Positions 31,185 through 44,682 of a DNA stretch of 64,000 nt are shown in pieces. A model generated the notes under the pieces. The model ran no database searches, was not told the origin of the DNA, and worked only from the letters and a program-made list of their open reading frames with translations. The DNA is from Hirsutella rhossiliensis (lineage: Eukaryota > Ascomycota > Sordariomycetes > Hypocreales > Ophiocordycipitaceae). A program made the translations under genes and the position numbers. Location: contig NW_025408671.1 of assembly GCF_020360975.1 (NCBI RefSeq), positions 3,472,001-3,536,000 on the forward strand. The letters run 5' to 3'. Positions within the stretch are counted from its first letter, which is position 1, and each line of letters opens with the position of its first letter.

Positions 31185-32564
31185 TGCGCGTCCGCAGCGG
31201 GCCCCGAGGCCGGGAGGGAGGGGGAGCAGGCTCTGTCGGAGGGAGAGGCGGGAGCTGGGAGCGTTTGTGGATGAAGCTCGAGGCGTGGCGAAGAGGACGA
31301 GAAAGCGGCCTCGGAGAGACGAGGGGTGGCAATGGAAGAGGGGATTTATCCAATCTGATGAATTGTGACTTTTGTCTTTGGTTCAATGAACAAGAAGTGA
31401 AGCAGGAGAGAAAAAAATGTGAAAAATAGCAACAAAGAAAAGAAGGATGCAGAGGAGAGGATTGAAGCCGGACCAAGATTTCCAGCGCCTGGCGTCATTG
31501 CAACAGGGGGGTTACAGAAGGGTACCAGGAACAGGCTCGTGGAGGAGCGGGGCCGGGCCGTGATTTGCCAGGCCGTCTGAGGTTGTCGATTTCCGAGAGA
31601 GATCATCGGCAGCGTTGCGACGCCCACCAATAAAAGGCCAGGTAATAAATGAATTACAAGCACTGTAATTATCCGAACGCAACAGTCCCGGCTTGAACTG
31701 CTTCTGTTGTACGGAGGTACAGTAATTACTGTACATCTCCAACAGCTACTTCAGCCCCCATGTTTCACACAACATCATCGATCCAATGCCAAACCGAGAT
31801 GGACAAGACGATAATACTCAAGCAAACTTGATCCTGGAATACACTTCACCACCCACATGCTGCAAGAAGTAAGACTCAGGAGCCAGCCGGCGGGAGAGTT
31901 GGAGAAAAAAAAGGGGCAGGTATGATGATGGATGAGTTGGGCAGATGGGAAGCGACTGAGTTGAAGGGGTGTCTGGACGGGCTGTCACTGTTGCGGGTAG
32001 CGACGAATCAACTCGACTTGTTTCGTCACCAAACAGCATCCTTATACAAGTTTCTGATACTTGACACGCATGTTGGAAAGTGAGCTCAGCTGGGAAACAA
32101 TCTGCCACGACTATATTCTAACACGAGTAACACATCCTGCACAGACATCTCAGCTGTAGTTGAAATTAATTACCATCCCATGCAGAACACAGTCGACTAT
32201 TCTCTTTTTCAGAAACACGCAACTTACCATGAGCGCTCGATGACTGCCTAGTCGGCAGGGGGGTGCAGCACTCGGCAGCCTATCCGACATCATGACTGTG
32301 TGTTAAACAAGCTGTGTAAAAGTGGCAGTGCTTATTGAACGCTCAGCCTTGCGCAACCTCTTCCATCAAGTCAAGAGTTTTCCTATATTCGATGGATCTG
32401 TAATCCACTTTGCCTATCCCTCGACAACTTGGCCTCGTGTGTGTGTGCCCGGAGCAGCAAGACGGCTTCTGTAAACAAAGAACATCACGCTTCATCTCTA
32501 TAGCATCCCCTATCCATGCATCAACAAATGCTCAGGCTCCATGCAAAAAGAAGAAGAAAGCACC
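31185..32564. other. Intergenic region, AT-richer core
   Basis: About 1.4 kb between YVC1 and the APH-fold kinase. From about 31600 to 32420 the base composition is visibly richer in A/T than the neighbours, with many TAATTAC/ACTGTA motifs and a perfect 18-bp palindrome at 31717-31734. No gene recognised. Confidence 0.6.
31717..31734. repeat. Perfect 18-bp palindrome
   Basis: GTACAGTAATTACTGTAC is its own reverse complement. It lies about 530 bp upstream of the YVC1 start and shares its TAATTAC core with motifs scattered in other gaps of the window. Confidence 0.9.
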
Positions 32565-33773
32565 TCACAGCCGCTCCCCCCTCCCGCGGCCCGCCTCCTG
32601 CACCAACTTCCACGCCAGCTCAGCGAGCGGACCCCTCGTCGCCGCGTACTGCCTCGCCTGCTCGCTGCTCGCCTGCCGCGCCGCATATCGCGCCGCGATG
32701 CCCTGGCACACGGCCGCCAGCTTGAAGATGCTAAACGCCATGCCCCACGCCAGCTCCGCCCGCGGGTCGTACCCGGACGCCTGCGCGTACCACGCCACCA
32801 CCTCGTCCGCCGTCGGCAGGCCCGGTGTCCGCCCGGGGAGGAAGCCCTGCGAGGAGTGGCGGCCCGTCGCCGGGTCCTTGGCCGTGTAGAAGAGCGTGAG
32901 GAAGTTGCACACGTCGGAAAGGGGGTGGCCGACGGTGGACATTTCCCAGCTGCGTTGGCCCATCTTCAGTCACTTGTCCGTCTGTCGGGAACAGGGAAAA
33001 ACTCACTCGAGAATCCCAATGACGCGCGGCTCGGTCTTGTGAAAGACGAGGTTGTCAATCTTGTAGTCGCCATGCACCAGCGTCGCCCTGTCGCGCGGCT
33101 GCAGCCCGTCCTTCAAGAAGAAGGCAACCGTCTCGTCAAAGTGCGGCAGCCTGCCCACCTTTTCGCCCGTCTCGACATCAGCCACGGCCTCTTGCCGGGC
33201 ACATATCGCGCTCCACGTCTGCACCTGTCGAGCGTAGAAGCCGCTCGGCTTGCCGAAGCCGCCGAGCCCGACGCCCGCCACGTCGACGGCGTGAAAGCGG
33301 GCGAGCGTCTCGACGGCCGCGTGCCACATGCGCGAGCGCTCTGCGGCGGCGACGCCCGGCATGGCAAAGTCCTCAAAGATGCGCCCGTCGAGGAACTCCA
33401 TGACATAAAAGGGCGTGCCCACGACTGACTCATCCTCGCACAAGCAGTGCGTCTTGGGCACGGGCACGTCGGTGGCCTCGAGCGCGTGCATGATGCGGTA
33501 CTCGCGCTCCACCTTGTGCGCCGTCTTGGACAGCAGCTTGCCCGGCGGCTTCTTGCGCATCACGAAGCGCTGGCCGTCGGCGCCCGTCACCAGGTACGTC
33601 GGGTTGGACTGGCCAAAGCCAAACTGGTCGCGAGGGCGTTAGAGCGGCGGCTGCTACGACTTCCAGCCACTCACCTGTTTCAGCTCCATCGGCGTCTTGA
33701 TCTGGGGCACATTCTGTGTGACAAACTTGGCAAAGGCTGCCTCGTCAATGGGCTGCCGCACCTTGCCCGCCAT
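32565..33773 (-). CDS. Aminoglycoside-phosphotransferase-fold kinase (ACAD10/11 kinase-domain type)
   Basis: Three exons, 33675-33773, 33007-33623 and 32565-32949, introns 51 and 57 nt, giving 366 residues. Early [12 protein letters not shown] and [12 protein letters not shown] form the nucleotide-binding lobe. Brenner's catalytic motif is HGDYKIDN at 217-224 with D219 as base, and the Mg-binding DWE follows at 239-241 ([16 protein letters not shown]). These features match the APH-like domain found fused to acyl-CoA dehydrogenase in ACAD10/11; here it stands alone. ACAD11-type kinases phosphorylate 4-hydroxyacyl-CoAs in mitochondria or peroxisomes; transfer of that role to this protein is a guess. 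The C-terminus GERL is not a clear PTS1. Confidence 0.9.
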
Positions 33774-35012
33774 GGCGACCTCGACCCGGTGCGATCTCGA
33801 CCCGGAGCTGCAGCCAGCAAAGCTATCCGGGCCTCGTCGCGTAGGAAGTGGGAGTACAGGCTGCGCTTGACGCTGGTGCTGGCGCGGAGCTCAATCGATT
33901 TCCGGAAGAGGCAACGATGGAAAGAGTGGCACTGCCTGGTCAACGAATGTATGTACAGTACAGAGTAATATGTCTGCGCCTGTCGTGTGTGTGACGCTGG
34001 AAAAAGAGACGACGAGGGGGTTGGTTGCCTTGTCTGGTTTCACCCCCCGTACTCCCCCCCTAATTAATTGCTAATTGCGCTGCCCTCTCGTACTCTCGGC
34101 CACCGACGGCCGGCTGCACCGGCTTCGACTGGTCGCCAAGCCGAGGCCCAGCCGCCTCGGTCGTTGCCCCGCCTTTTGCCCCGGGCCTGCTCGGTACTTC
34201 CGCTCGCCGGCAACAAGCCGATGGATAACCCTCCATGCCTCATGCCTCAAGCCTCAAGCCTCATGCCTCATGCCTCCTTCTACCCAAGGTGCTTTGCTTG
34301 TCCTGTACGACCCAGCTTCAACCGAGCTACACCAAGTACACCCAAGCACAAACAGACAAAGCCATTCATTTCACGTACGCAGTCTCCCCATAAATATCCG
34401 GCGACGGACAATCACCCCGTGAGTCTATATCCAGCCATCAAAGACCTCCGACCTTTATTGACCCTTGCCACGTTTGCTAACGCACACTCACCACCGAGTG
34501 GCCCGCTCTTTGACCAGCACCCTGAAGCACAGGTGGTTCAAGTTCAAAGACAGTATTGAAAAAAAAAACACACATCAAAACCCGCATCAAAAACAGGGAA
34601 GAGGGGTATCCATCGTATCGAATAATCCATGCATTCTGTCCGTCCAGTGTTCCTGTATACCTCTGCGCTTCGCATGATGATTGGCACACGAGCATGCTGT
34701 TGCCAGTCCGGGGATGTATTACAAACACAAGCTTCGAATCAACTGCCGGACTCGCCGTCCCTCTCCTCCTTTGACAGCGGCCGCGCAGCCAAATCCTGAG
34801 TGATAGACAACCGCGACAAACTCCTCTCGGGCCTGTCCATCGACTCGACACCTCGCCATGCGTAGCAAAAGGAGAGAGAGGCTGGGACCAGCGAGGTGGA
34901 GAAGAGGGGGAACAAGGCAAGTGACAAGAGCAGCTCCTGTCTGCCGACATGACATGGTGTGCGGAACACGACCCGTTCCCGGAGAGAAAGGGCGGCCGAC
35001 GAGCCAGATCCG
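33774..35012. other. Intergenic region with 7-bp repeat
   Basis: Promoter side of the APH-fold kinase and 3' flank of hapB. Holds a 7-bp array at about 34231-34275. No gene seen. Confidence 0.6.
34231..34275. repeat. 7-bp array of GCCTCAT / GCCTCAA
   Basis: About six head-to-tail units alternating between GCCTCAT and GCCTCAA in non-coding DNA. Confidence 0.85.
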
Positions 35013-35978
35013 TCAGCCGTCGTCTTCGTCCCCGCCGTCTTCGGGGCTATTGGTGCTTGTCTTCGACTTCTTATTAGGAGAACCAGAGCCGGCTTCGGAC
35101 TTGCGCTTCGTACCTGCAGAGTCCGCCGTTCTGGCGGCGGCTGCGTCTCCGCCCTCCGCCTTGTTCGCATCGTCGCCCTTGCCGTCTCTCTCCATGGCCG
35201 CCACCTCCTCGGCCGTCAAGAACCGGCCACCGGGCCCGCGGGGCCGCCGCATTGCGTGGTTGTGGCGCGACTCGTGGAGGTACGGCTTCCGGCCCTTGGA
35301 CGTCAGCCGTAGCTGTTCCTCCAGCCGCTGCCGAGCCACTCTCCGCTTGAGGATTCGGTGAAACTGCTTCGCGTTGACGTATAGCGGCGACTCCTCGGCC
35401 GCGCCAGAAGGCATGTCGGGCGACTGGGGATGCTGCATGGCCTGCCCGGGTGGGATCTGGGGTGGGGCGACGCCCGGCCGTCCTCCGCCGTGGTTCATCA
35501 TGCCCGGCGCATTGGGCACGCCGGGGCTGGTCACTTGGCTCATGCGCCGCCCGGGTATTTGCGACATGCTGTTCATCCTCGGCGACTGGCGGCTGTCCTT
35601 CTTGGAGCCGTCTCCGGCCATCCTGGGCGATGTCTGGGACATGCTGGGATCCGAGTGCATGTAGGGGTAGTTGGAGCCGGACGCGGCGGCCGTTGCAGCC
35701 ATTGCGGCGGCCTGGATGCCGGGCATGCCGTAGGGAACCTGCTGCATGCCCTGCTGGGGCACGCCGTACTGCGGCTGATACATGCCGGGGCTCTGGTGTT
35801 GACTCGGCTGTGGTTGCTGCTGCGTCTGCTGCTGCGAGTTGAGGAGCGGCGAAGAGTGCACGGCGTGCTGGCCGATGCTGCGGTTGGTCGGCGACGTGAG
35901 ACCGGCGCTTGCGCCCGAACCCGCGTAACCCGAATGCGTACTTTGCTGCTGTTGTGGATATTGCGCGTATTCCATCAT
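35013..35978 (-). CDS. hapB: CCAAT-binding factor subunit HapB (NF-YA/Hap2)
   Basis: A single exon of 321 residues starting [12 protein letters not shown]. The open frame extends 47 codons further up, but without an ATG, so 35978 is the first usable start. The N-terminal half is Gln/Pro/Met-rich, as in NF-YA activation regions. The HAP2 domain spans about 196-255: [17 protein letters not shown] is the subunit-association helix that contacts HapC/HapE, and [19 protein letters not shown] with GPGGRFLT is the DNA-binding part that reads CCAAT. The C-terminus is acidic with a nuclear signal near KRKSE/NKKSK. HapB with HapC, HapE and HapX controls iron, respiration and secondary metabolism genes in fungi (family knowledge). 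It is flanked upstream by an exceptionally long gene-free stretch. Confidence 0.94.
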   Translation of the reverse strand: MMEYAQYPQQQQSTHSGYAGSGASAGLTSPTNRSIGQHAVHSSPLLNSQQQTQQQPQPSQHQSPGMYQPQYGVPQQGMQQVPYGMPGIQAAAMAATAAASGSNYPYMHSDPSMSQTSPRMAGDGSKKDSRQSPRMNSMSQIPGRRMSQVTSPGVPNAPGMMNHGGGRPGVAPPQIPPGQAMQHPQSPDMPSGAAEESPLYVNAKQFHRILKRRVARQRLEEQLRLTSKGRKPYLHESRHNHAMRRPRGPGGRFLTAEEVAAMERDGKGDDANKAEGGDAAAARTADSAGTKRKSEAGSGSPNKKSKTSTNSPEDGGDEDDG

Positions 35979-38900
35979 CCCGTGGGACGAGGACAATGGG
36001 TATGTGGCGAGTGCGTCGCGAAGCCTTGTTGGGGAATCCCCGACGCTATTCGCTCTGCTCCAACGAGGCTCCCACGGCCGGACGAATGAGGGCGACTGGG
36101 CGGGACGGGCGACAGCCAAGCAAGAAGCAGCAACAGATGGGACACCAAATGGCTGCAGGCACAGACCCCTCCAGCGAATACTGGGGTTTAAAACGCGCGG
36201 GCAGCAGCTTGGGTATGGTTAGGCACGGGCAGCGCGTTGGGAGACGTCCCAAGTCGCTTTGGGTATGATGGTCGCGACTGCGTGCGGCGCTGTGCAGGCA
36301 CCCAATCTATCGGAGATGTGTGGATGTGCTGGCAGTCGTTGGGGTGTCGTAGGTGCAAGGTCGGTCAGGGTACATGCACGCTGATGTCGCGGTTGCGGGG
36401 GGGACGAGCTGTGGATGGGCGGCTCGGCCGTGGAGAAATGGAGACCCCACGTGAGATCGAGTCCCGTTTGTGGTATCGACAGTGCGACTGAGGCGGGAAG
36501 AAGCGAGCGAAACAGAGTGGTCCCTTGTCTCGCAAGATGCCGCGGCCGGAGAGCTAGCAGTGTCTATCCAACCAAAGCCGTTAGCCCCTGTTGTATGCTT
36601 ATAGGCCGAATGGTTGAACAAGAGAGGTACGACGGAAGAATAGGGCGCAAAGGAAGGGGAGGGGGGGGTGCTGGCGGACGACGTCGTCGGCGCTTGGGGC
36701 CACACTGGCGATGCGCTGGCAAACCCTCATGCATGACGGAAACGTGCACAGGCCAGGTCCGCCGAGCCCGCCGAGAGGCATGGCTGCGTCGCAAGCCCCA
36801 GGCCGAGGCGAGTGAGCAGAGGATGCCCTCTCGCGCTATTGCAGTGCTCGTCGGGACGGGCAGGCCGGGCAGGGGAGGGGCAGAGAGGGAGGCGGAGCTC
36901 GGTGGCCTTGCATTTGGAGACGGGGGAATTGGTAGAATTGGGAAGCTTGGGATCTTTGATTCGGGCTAGCGTCATGCGGAGGGGGGAAGCTGTCGATTTG
37001 ATTTGAGCTGAGTGCATGGTGACTTCAGGCCCAAGACGGAAGTGACGTGGGATTGACAGGCGCATCAGGCAGCTGGGTACCTTGGATGAGGCCGTGTGAG
37101 ATGATGGCGGAGAGGCTGGCGGAGAGGCCGGCAGGGGAGGAGGAAGACGCAGCACTGGCTGACGACGAGGAAACAGACGCGCGACGGAAGAGTCTGGCGC
37201 AAGAAAGTCGCTAGTGTGAAGAGGCGCAGAGCGAGAGGCGCAGAGCAAGAGGCGCGCGCGATGGCGCATCCAAAAGAGAGACACCCAAGAAAGCACGAGG
37301 GGCGCGCCGCAAGAAAGGCGGAGGAGCCGAGAGGGGAAAGCTATCAAGGCCGGCTACCTATGTATGAATGTAGGTAGGGAGTGACAAGGCTTGCCTCTCG
37401 CGCAGCCCATTGATGCAACGGCCAGGGACAAATACGACCGAAGCGGTCGCGGGACGTTTGCGAGGTGGCTGACAAGCATTTCTACGTACCTCTGCTTCTT
37501 GTGCAACCGCCGGGATGGGGGCGACGGCGGCTCGGAGTTGGTGCTGGCGGCGAGCGAAAGCTGCGCAAAAGGCCGATGACGGACGGTGAAAGAGCCGGGC
37601 GCCGCAGACGCGTGCTGTCACCTGACGCGGAGCACGGCCAATGGAGAGGGCGAGGACGAGGCTGGTGACGATGATAGGCCTCTGGCGCCGCGAAGCTGCG
37701 ATGGATGTCGACGGGCAAAGGCGGGAGCTGATTTGCTGACGAGGGGGGGGCCGGCGGTGTTTTAGGTGAAAAGCCGGCGCTGTTTGGTGGGTGCCGACGT
37801 CCCTGCAGGGATGCTCTCGCCGGCAGGATGATGGAAGAGCTGCGCAAGCCAAGGCGTCGGTGGGTGCAAAATGCACGCGCCAAGGTCCAAGGGATGACGA
37901 TGGCACTGCCCGAGTCTGCTGCTTGGTTAGGCCCCGGGTCTGCGACAGGCACGTTTTGTGTGCCTTGGTTGGGCGGAGGAGGGCCTCACGAGCTAGCTCA
38001 AGCTTCCTGTCGTCCTTCTCTTGACCCCTAGTTTTCCTCGACGTCGTCTTCCCCGTTCCTGGATCTCGGTGTGTGGGGAAGGGTGGGCAAGATTTCTGAC
38101 TGGCTTCCCATCGCCCACTGGACGTCTGTTTGGCGGATGAGCGGACCGAGCCTCTGGCGGCTTGCGCGACTGTGAATGGCCAGCCCCAAGGACGGTAGTG
38201 TCTCGAAGCCGTCCGCGCTTCTAGGTTTTTTTGGGTAGCGCGCGCGCACGCGACGAGCGAGGCCCTTAATTTTTGCCCTTCCCTGCTGGCTCCAGCAGAG
38301 TCTCAGCGTTTTGAGTGGAGGAGCGGACGAGGGGGATTGATTGGCCGTTGCGAGAAGAGAAAGGCCGTCGAGGGAGGACGAAGGAAAATGCGAGGATGTG
38401 ATTTGATTTGAGGGGCGGGGGCACCGAGTCTTTTAACAGCTGTGACTGGCTGATTCAGCTCCTCGGTGGGGCGCGTAGCACCTGCTGGCGTCGCGACGTG
38501 ACCTTGATTTGCTGGGAACCGATGCGTGCACGGACCACCCCACTGCGTGCGGGTACGGCAAGGTACAGTACAAGAGCCTGAGGTACCGAGGCCATGTGCA
38601 GCGTCGTCCACGGCCACCTGTCGCACGGCGCTTTCTTCAGGACAGAGACCTTCGTACAGTGGCTGCGGTACTCGTCGCGCGGGTTTCTGTGCGTCGACGA
38701 GCTTAAATTCGTCGGGTACTGTACAGAGGGCCTGTCCTGTGCCCGCGAAAAGCGTGACGGAGCGCGCGGGCGGCTCTCTGAAGCCCCGACCGAGGCAAGA
38801 CGAAGCAGTAGCCCAGTGCATCGACGAGGCCTGCAAAGCTACCACCATATGCTGAGGTTAGCAGGCCACTGCCAGAATGCAGCCTGCATCAGTCTCGTCT

Positions 38901-41900
38901 CGGGGACCTCGTCTGGCCTGTTTGCTTTGTTTCTCCGCCGTCGCCTCGATGCTCGGGACAGGCAGAACGGAATGGGCTGATTAGGGTAGGGCCTGGACGC
39001 TGGACGTCGTCGATCTAGATGCCGCGACAGACCCTTGGAGGTGACTCACGGGGCAACTGATTTCAAGCCTCCACCCCCGACTCGAGACTCGACAACGCAC
39101 TGTATCTGCGTCTTGGCCCCCGACAAACTGGCACAGATGACTGTGCATGCATGGAAAAGGCACGCATTTCTCTAGTGTGCATGAGTGCAACTTCTGCTCC
39201 AGAGGGTGGTTGACCGGTACGGAGTGTAGGCAGAATAAATGCCTCGCTCCAGGTTTTCTTCTCGTCAGCTCCCCCGAAAGAGCTAGCCAGGCTCGTCATC
39301 CCGGCTCCCTCCGTCTGCCGCGCCCCACCGGTCACAACCCGACGGTAAAATCAACGAGGAGAGACGACGTGGGTTTCGTCCCGGCGCTTGCCAGTGATAG
39401 GAACAAGCGCCGGACGAATGTTTGAAGAGAGTGCAGTAAGCCTCAAGATGGCCGGCCAATGCCAGACCCCCCCCGCCCCGGCCGCCCAGAGCAATTGGCC
39501 GCTCGCGGAACTCGCGCGGTGGTGGGTGGGCCAACACGCAAACGCCCAACGCCAGCATGCATAACTTTACACAGGGCTGCCCAACGCGACTTTGCCGGTG
39601 CATGCGGCCTTTTCATAAAACACTAGCTACGTTGGCGGCTGTTTCCCCAGGGCACTGCAAATGTCGACGTAGCCAAGTAGCGCATGCCATTGCCTTGCAA
39701 GAGACACGCGCGGCGACATGCAAGGGAAAAAGAAAGCAATAAACTCCAACGGATGACGGCACAGTGCGTCCGACTCTTGCCAGGGAAACGACCCTTGCAA
39801 GAGTACATACATACATGGAGGCGGTGACGGCACACGGTATTCGCTGTGCCAGACTTGACAGCATGCACAGCACCGACCTCTCCCATAGCAGAGCTGCTAT
39901 TCCCCCGTCAATGGCCCCGGAATGCCGTCTCCAACTGCTTCTCCAGCCTCCTGTGACACCAAGAGAAAGAAAGGCACGTGACCATCTCCCCGCAAAGTCA
40001 TGTCTAACCCCCAGACATTGTCGCGTCAGCCTCCCGGAGTGCCTCTCCGCTGTCTCTTCCTTTGGCTGAAAGTCGGTGAACCACTTCAAGAGTACATCGC
40101 GCGCACTGTATGATGTGTACTTGCAAACAGTCCTGCATTAGTGTCCATGGGCCGGCGGGCTCAGGTAGCGCCCACCGTGCAGACTCACCAAGCACAGTGC
40201 TCGCATTGACAAACTACATCCCTTGGCATGCCTCGTCGGCCACAGTTGGCCCTGCTTCATCCCGGACGTCCGAAGGTGGTTGTGGTTGTTGCTGCCTTTC
40301 TGCGGCAGCCTCCTTCCATTCGCTTTCGACAATGGACAGCCTCAAGCTGGCCTGGATTTACAAGATCTGATAAGATTGAGACCGGCCTGACACTCCTAGG
40401 ATTCGCTTGGTTGATGACGTTCGATCAAAGAACCGCACATCATGGCTCAACTCAAGACCAACTGAGCCGCCCACGTCAAGCAGCCTGCCTGTATCCAAGT
40501 GTTGGCCGTAGCAGCCTGTCACTTCTGGCGTATGGCCACCGTCCGTCGCTCTACCCAGTCGTCCAAAGCCCAATCCAGTGCAAAGGAGAGAGGCCCTGCA
40601 AGACAGGCAGCTGTTTCGACGCCCTGGAAGCTCGCTCAAGGGACCAGGCACCACGCCGGCTCGTTCTCTTGCTCGGGAGAACCTGGACGATGCGAGCGAG
40701 CTTCAGCTGCCACATATTGAGTCTCTACAGCACCCAGGTGGGCGATATTTCGTCGGGCGGGCTGGGCACAGCATGGTTGACGTTGAGATCCATCCATCAT
40801 ACCAGCATGGATGCATACGCATGCTCGGATGTGCATACACACGTCAACACCTCGTTGTACTTTTTCTTGTCCAACAGCCAGCCGCATCGTCGCTGCCTCT
40901 GCCAGCATGGCAAGCGACGTGTGGCTCCCCAAGCCTTGTCTGCCCTCGACTTGATTCTCCATCCATCCCCACGCCTTCATGACTTCCTGAGCCGTCGGGG
41001 TCGGGCACGGTCACGTCGGCAGCGGGTCTAGGACACGAGAATACGCCATGTATTTGCGGCAACACGAGGTATCCCGCTCGAGACATCCATCCATGTTCCT
41101 CTGCTCCGGCATGACTCGACAGCCAATGGCCACTGGTCGATACAGAGCTGGACGGTACACGCTCCTGCTCGCAGAGCATGGCAACGTCGTGTTACTTCTC
41201 GCATCATATGCTGTGCCACGGTGTTTCTGGCTCGGACAGCAGCTGAGGAGGTCACCTGCCCAACTCTGCCATCAGCCACTTTATTGATCCGCGAGGAACT
41301 TGGGAATTACGTGCATACGAGGACCGAGTACAGTACATCCAGTACATGCGTGCAAGCAAAATCATCCCGCCGTCCAGTAAGCTCAGAGTCCAGCGCCAAA
41401 GCTCCTTGGCCGACTTGTTGTTCTTTGCCCGAGACCCACGGGGACGGACGACAGTGAGCCTACCGCCGGGTGCATAGCTTGATCTCTGACGGAGACGACA
41501 GCTCAGATTGACAGGTCCCCGCGCGATGAGGTTCTGCGGGCGAATAGAGGACCTCCCCCCTCTCCTTGGTCCTCGAGCACGGGTACAGCCGCCACGGGCC
41601 GTCGGTTCAGGCGCCTAGGAAAAGGCTCTGATTCGCTTCCTGGTACACGTGTAATCAGCTCTGGCCATCCCTGGTCGCTTTCCCGTGGCATGTCAACGCG
41701 GTTTGATGACGCAACCAACTCGTCGGACTGGTGTGGCACGTATCGGTGCTTTGTGCGCCCTGGAGAGCGCTGATGAAGCATGTCCTCTGCAACACTCCTC
41801 GGCAGACCCTCGTGTGCTTGTGTGCCGCATGTCCGCTCCTGTGTCGCCCTCACCTGCGACTCGAGGACCCCTAGGGACACACATATTACCACGGTGATCC

Positions 41901-43980
41901 GAATGTCAGCCGGTCCATCTCCTACCGCTTGCGGCCATCCCCGGGGCGAGATGGGGTGGGTGCCGCCTGTTGTAATTTCCACATATGCATCTCTTCGCGC
42001 TCCATCACACGCAGCCCGTGGCCAATGCCAACGTGCCATGCACATGCCATTCCGGTGGCATCTTGGAGAGACAGCTCGGGGCTGCGATGAATGCGGGTGG
42101 TAATTTCCCGGCAGGGCTGAGAGTACAGACCTCGGAGTCGAGGGGAGCTCTAATGCCGGACGAAGTCGGCGCCATCCGTCGAGTGTTTTGCGGCAGTAGA
42201 CTTGCCAGCCAAGATAGGGGCTCGGCGAGGTGCTCGCCCCTCGTGGCCACGGCACTGTGGCATCGCATCAGCGAAAGAACGGCCCAAGAACTCGAATCTC
42301 GGCGCAACCGGTTGACAGGTCCAGCAGAAGACGACTTCCCAAGTCCAACAAGAGACCGCGGCGACTGGTCAAGTCAGGCTGACCAGCATGTCATTGCAGA
42401 TGTTTGACGAGAAACTTCTGGACATGACGTTGCCCTACGGGGCAGGGACGTTGACACATTCAACGCCTGTACGGTCGAGGCTTGGCCAGACCCGAAGGCG
42501 ATGTTGGCCGAGAGGCGGTGGCCCAGACGACAAATCAGGCGAAAACGTGTGGCTTGGAGTCATTGGTGACAAAGCCTTTCCGGGACTCAGCTCGAGCTCA
42601 ACACGTGTCGCCACGATGCCGAATCTCCAAGCAAAGGGAACAATGTGGGAGTCAAACGATCGAACTGGCCTCCGGGAGCACTGGCTCTTCAAGACCAGAG
42701 AATAAAGCCAGATAGTCGGCAACTTTGGGCCCATGCCGCTCGAGTTCCCAGTCGAGTTTATATATAGTCAGGCAAGGGTTTGACTTGCTTTGTTGTCTTT
42801 TGACCAAGCAGCCGACGGCATACTCAAGGCCCGAGAGCCCCGGCAGTATCTTGAATGGGGGATGCCGGCGAGGGAACGCGAGGACCAGAAGAGTGGCTTG
42901 CTATTCGCACCGATAAGTCAAGATCCAAAAAGTCCAAGACCGTTGGCTAACGTAGCGCAAGGTGTCACAGTCACAAGGGGCGTGAAGCTGTTCCTGATGG
43001 TGCTTAGGATGCTAGGCCTCGATGTATCTTCTGCAAGGATCCGCATTGGCATTGACGAACACGTACCCTTCTTCTCGGCCACGCTGGGTAAGACACGGCG
43101 AGTGTCGATATGTCTCGCGCAAAGCAAGTGGAGGACAGGATTGCGGAGGGAGTCTGCGCCATGAGCGGCTGCTAACCCAACATGGATATGCCTGAGATGT
43201 GCTGCAGATAGATGAAGTCCATCGTCACCTGAGAGAGTGTTGGGCCGGTTTGGGAGCATCACAACTGTGTTGTCTCATTGAGTCCTCGGCTGGGCTGGTC
43301 TGGGGGAATTTTGTCTAGCTCGACGCTGTCGTGAGATGTAGAGTCAGCAAGAGGCGCCAAAGACACTTGATGCCTGCAGTCGACTCTCTCACGATATCCA
43401 TGTTCCGCTGCGGCCAGGTACCGGACCGCGGACGCTATCCAACATCCAACTAGCAGTGACGAGCAGGGTTAGCCTAACGCCGTCTGGAGACCTGCCTGGG
43501 CGCGACGGTTCATTGGTTGCAGGGCACGTGGAGCAGTTTCTATTGATAGTCATGTTTCCAAGGCCAGACGGAGCGGTTACGGGAAGCGAAGGGAGGGCGA
43601 GAAAGGAGGCAGAGGAGGCGCGTAGAAGCGGCCTGCCGTGCTTGTTGGGAGACCGGCGACGGTTCAAAGATGAGGGACTCGCGAGGACTGGAACCGGACT
43701 GCTGGCCAATTCCGCCGGCTGACCACGCGAGCTGCGAGAGTAGGAAGCGCCGGAGGGGTGCCGTGAACCGAGGACGGAGAAGATGCGGCGGATGGCTACT
43801 TTGGTTGAGCCGGGGGGCGCGCAAGCTGTATAATACGCCAGGGCCAGCCCAAGACCGAGGCTTCGCTGGCGCCGGCTGGGGGGGAGTAGCAGCATAGACG
43901 CCGAGGGTGAGTGGGGAGGAGAGATGGGGAGGCGAGGGGAGGAGAGATGGGGAGGCGAGAGGAGGACGAGAAGGGAGGGA

Positions 43981-44003
43981 GGCAGGCAGGCAGGCAGGCA
44001 GGC
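43981..44003. repeat. GGCA tetranucleotide repeat
   Basis: About six units of GGCA, directly after a purine-rich stretch in which a GAGATGGGGAGGCGAG unit is duplicated at about 43921-43960. Confidence 0.88.
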
Positions 44004-44263
44004 GCGCGCAAAGGAACCATGCATCGACGGGCCTGGACCACGTGGGGCCGCCTCGCTCGAGGTCCGAGACGGAAGGACGGACGGCACAAAGAGGGGGTAA
44101 GGAGGAGACAGAGGCGGGCCGCAGTCGTCGGGCCGGTCGGGGGGGTTGCGGCATGGCGCCGGAGGAAGCGGGGGCAGGCGGCCCCCCCTGGGGGGAGGGG
44201 GAGGGGGAAGGGAAGGGGGAAGAGGTTGGGATTGCCAAGGCGCGCGCTCCAGTGCGGCGAGAG

Positions 44264-44304
44264 TCTGTCTTGTCTGTCTGTCTTGTCTGTCTGTCTGTCT
44301 GTCT
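44264..44304. repeat. TCTG tetranucleotide repeat, interrupted
   Basis: About ten TCTG units, interrupted twice by TCTTG, in the gene-free block. Confidence 0.88.
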
Positions 44305-44663
44305 GGTGACTGGGATCAAGAGCCGCGCGACTACTTGGACAACAGGAGTCACTGGACGGATTGGCGGGTCGAGATGGAGCGACGGAGCAAGCCATGGGCA
44401 ACCGAAACCGAAACAGGTCGGCGGCGAGCCAATCAGGCTGCATCGGCAAGCAGCTCCCTCTTCTTCTGCAGCCCCGGACGGGCGCTGTGCTTGCCGCTGC
44501 CGCCGCGTCTTCAGCTCCGAGGTCATGGGCTCTGCCAATGGCTGGGGGGGGGGAGGTGAGTGGGCGTCGGGCCAGGGCGGAGGAGAGGAGCATCTGCCGG
44601 CTGTCGGCCCCGCAAGGCCCGGCCGGAGCCGACGGAGTGAGTGACTCGAGGTTTGGCACCGCT

Positions 44664-44682
44664 TACATACATACATACATAC
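44664..44682. repeat. TACA tetranucleotide repeat
   Basis: About five TACA units in non-coding DNA. Confidence 0.88.

Noticed and set aside
35979..36119. 47-codon N-terminal extension of HapB
   Set aside because: The open frame continues upstream but has no ATG; it begins at a TTG.
40228..41031. 267-codon plus frame in the gene-free block
   Set aside because: Composition reads like translated non-coding DNA, with no domain and no leader.
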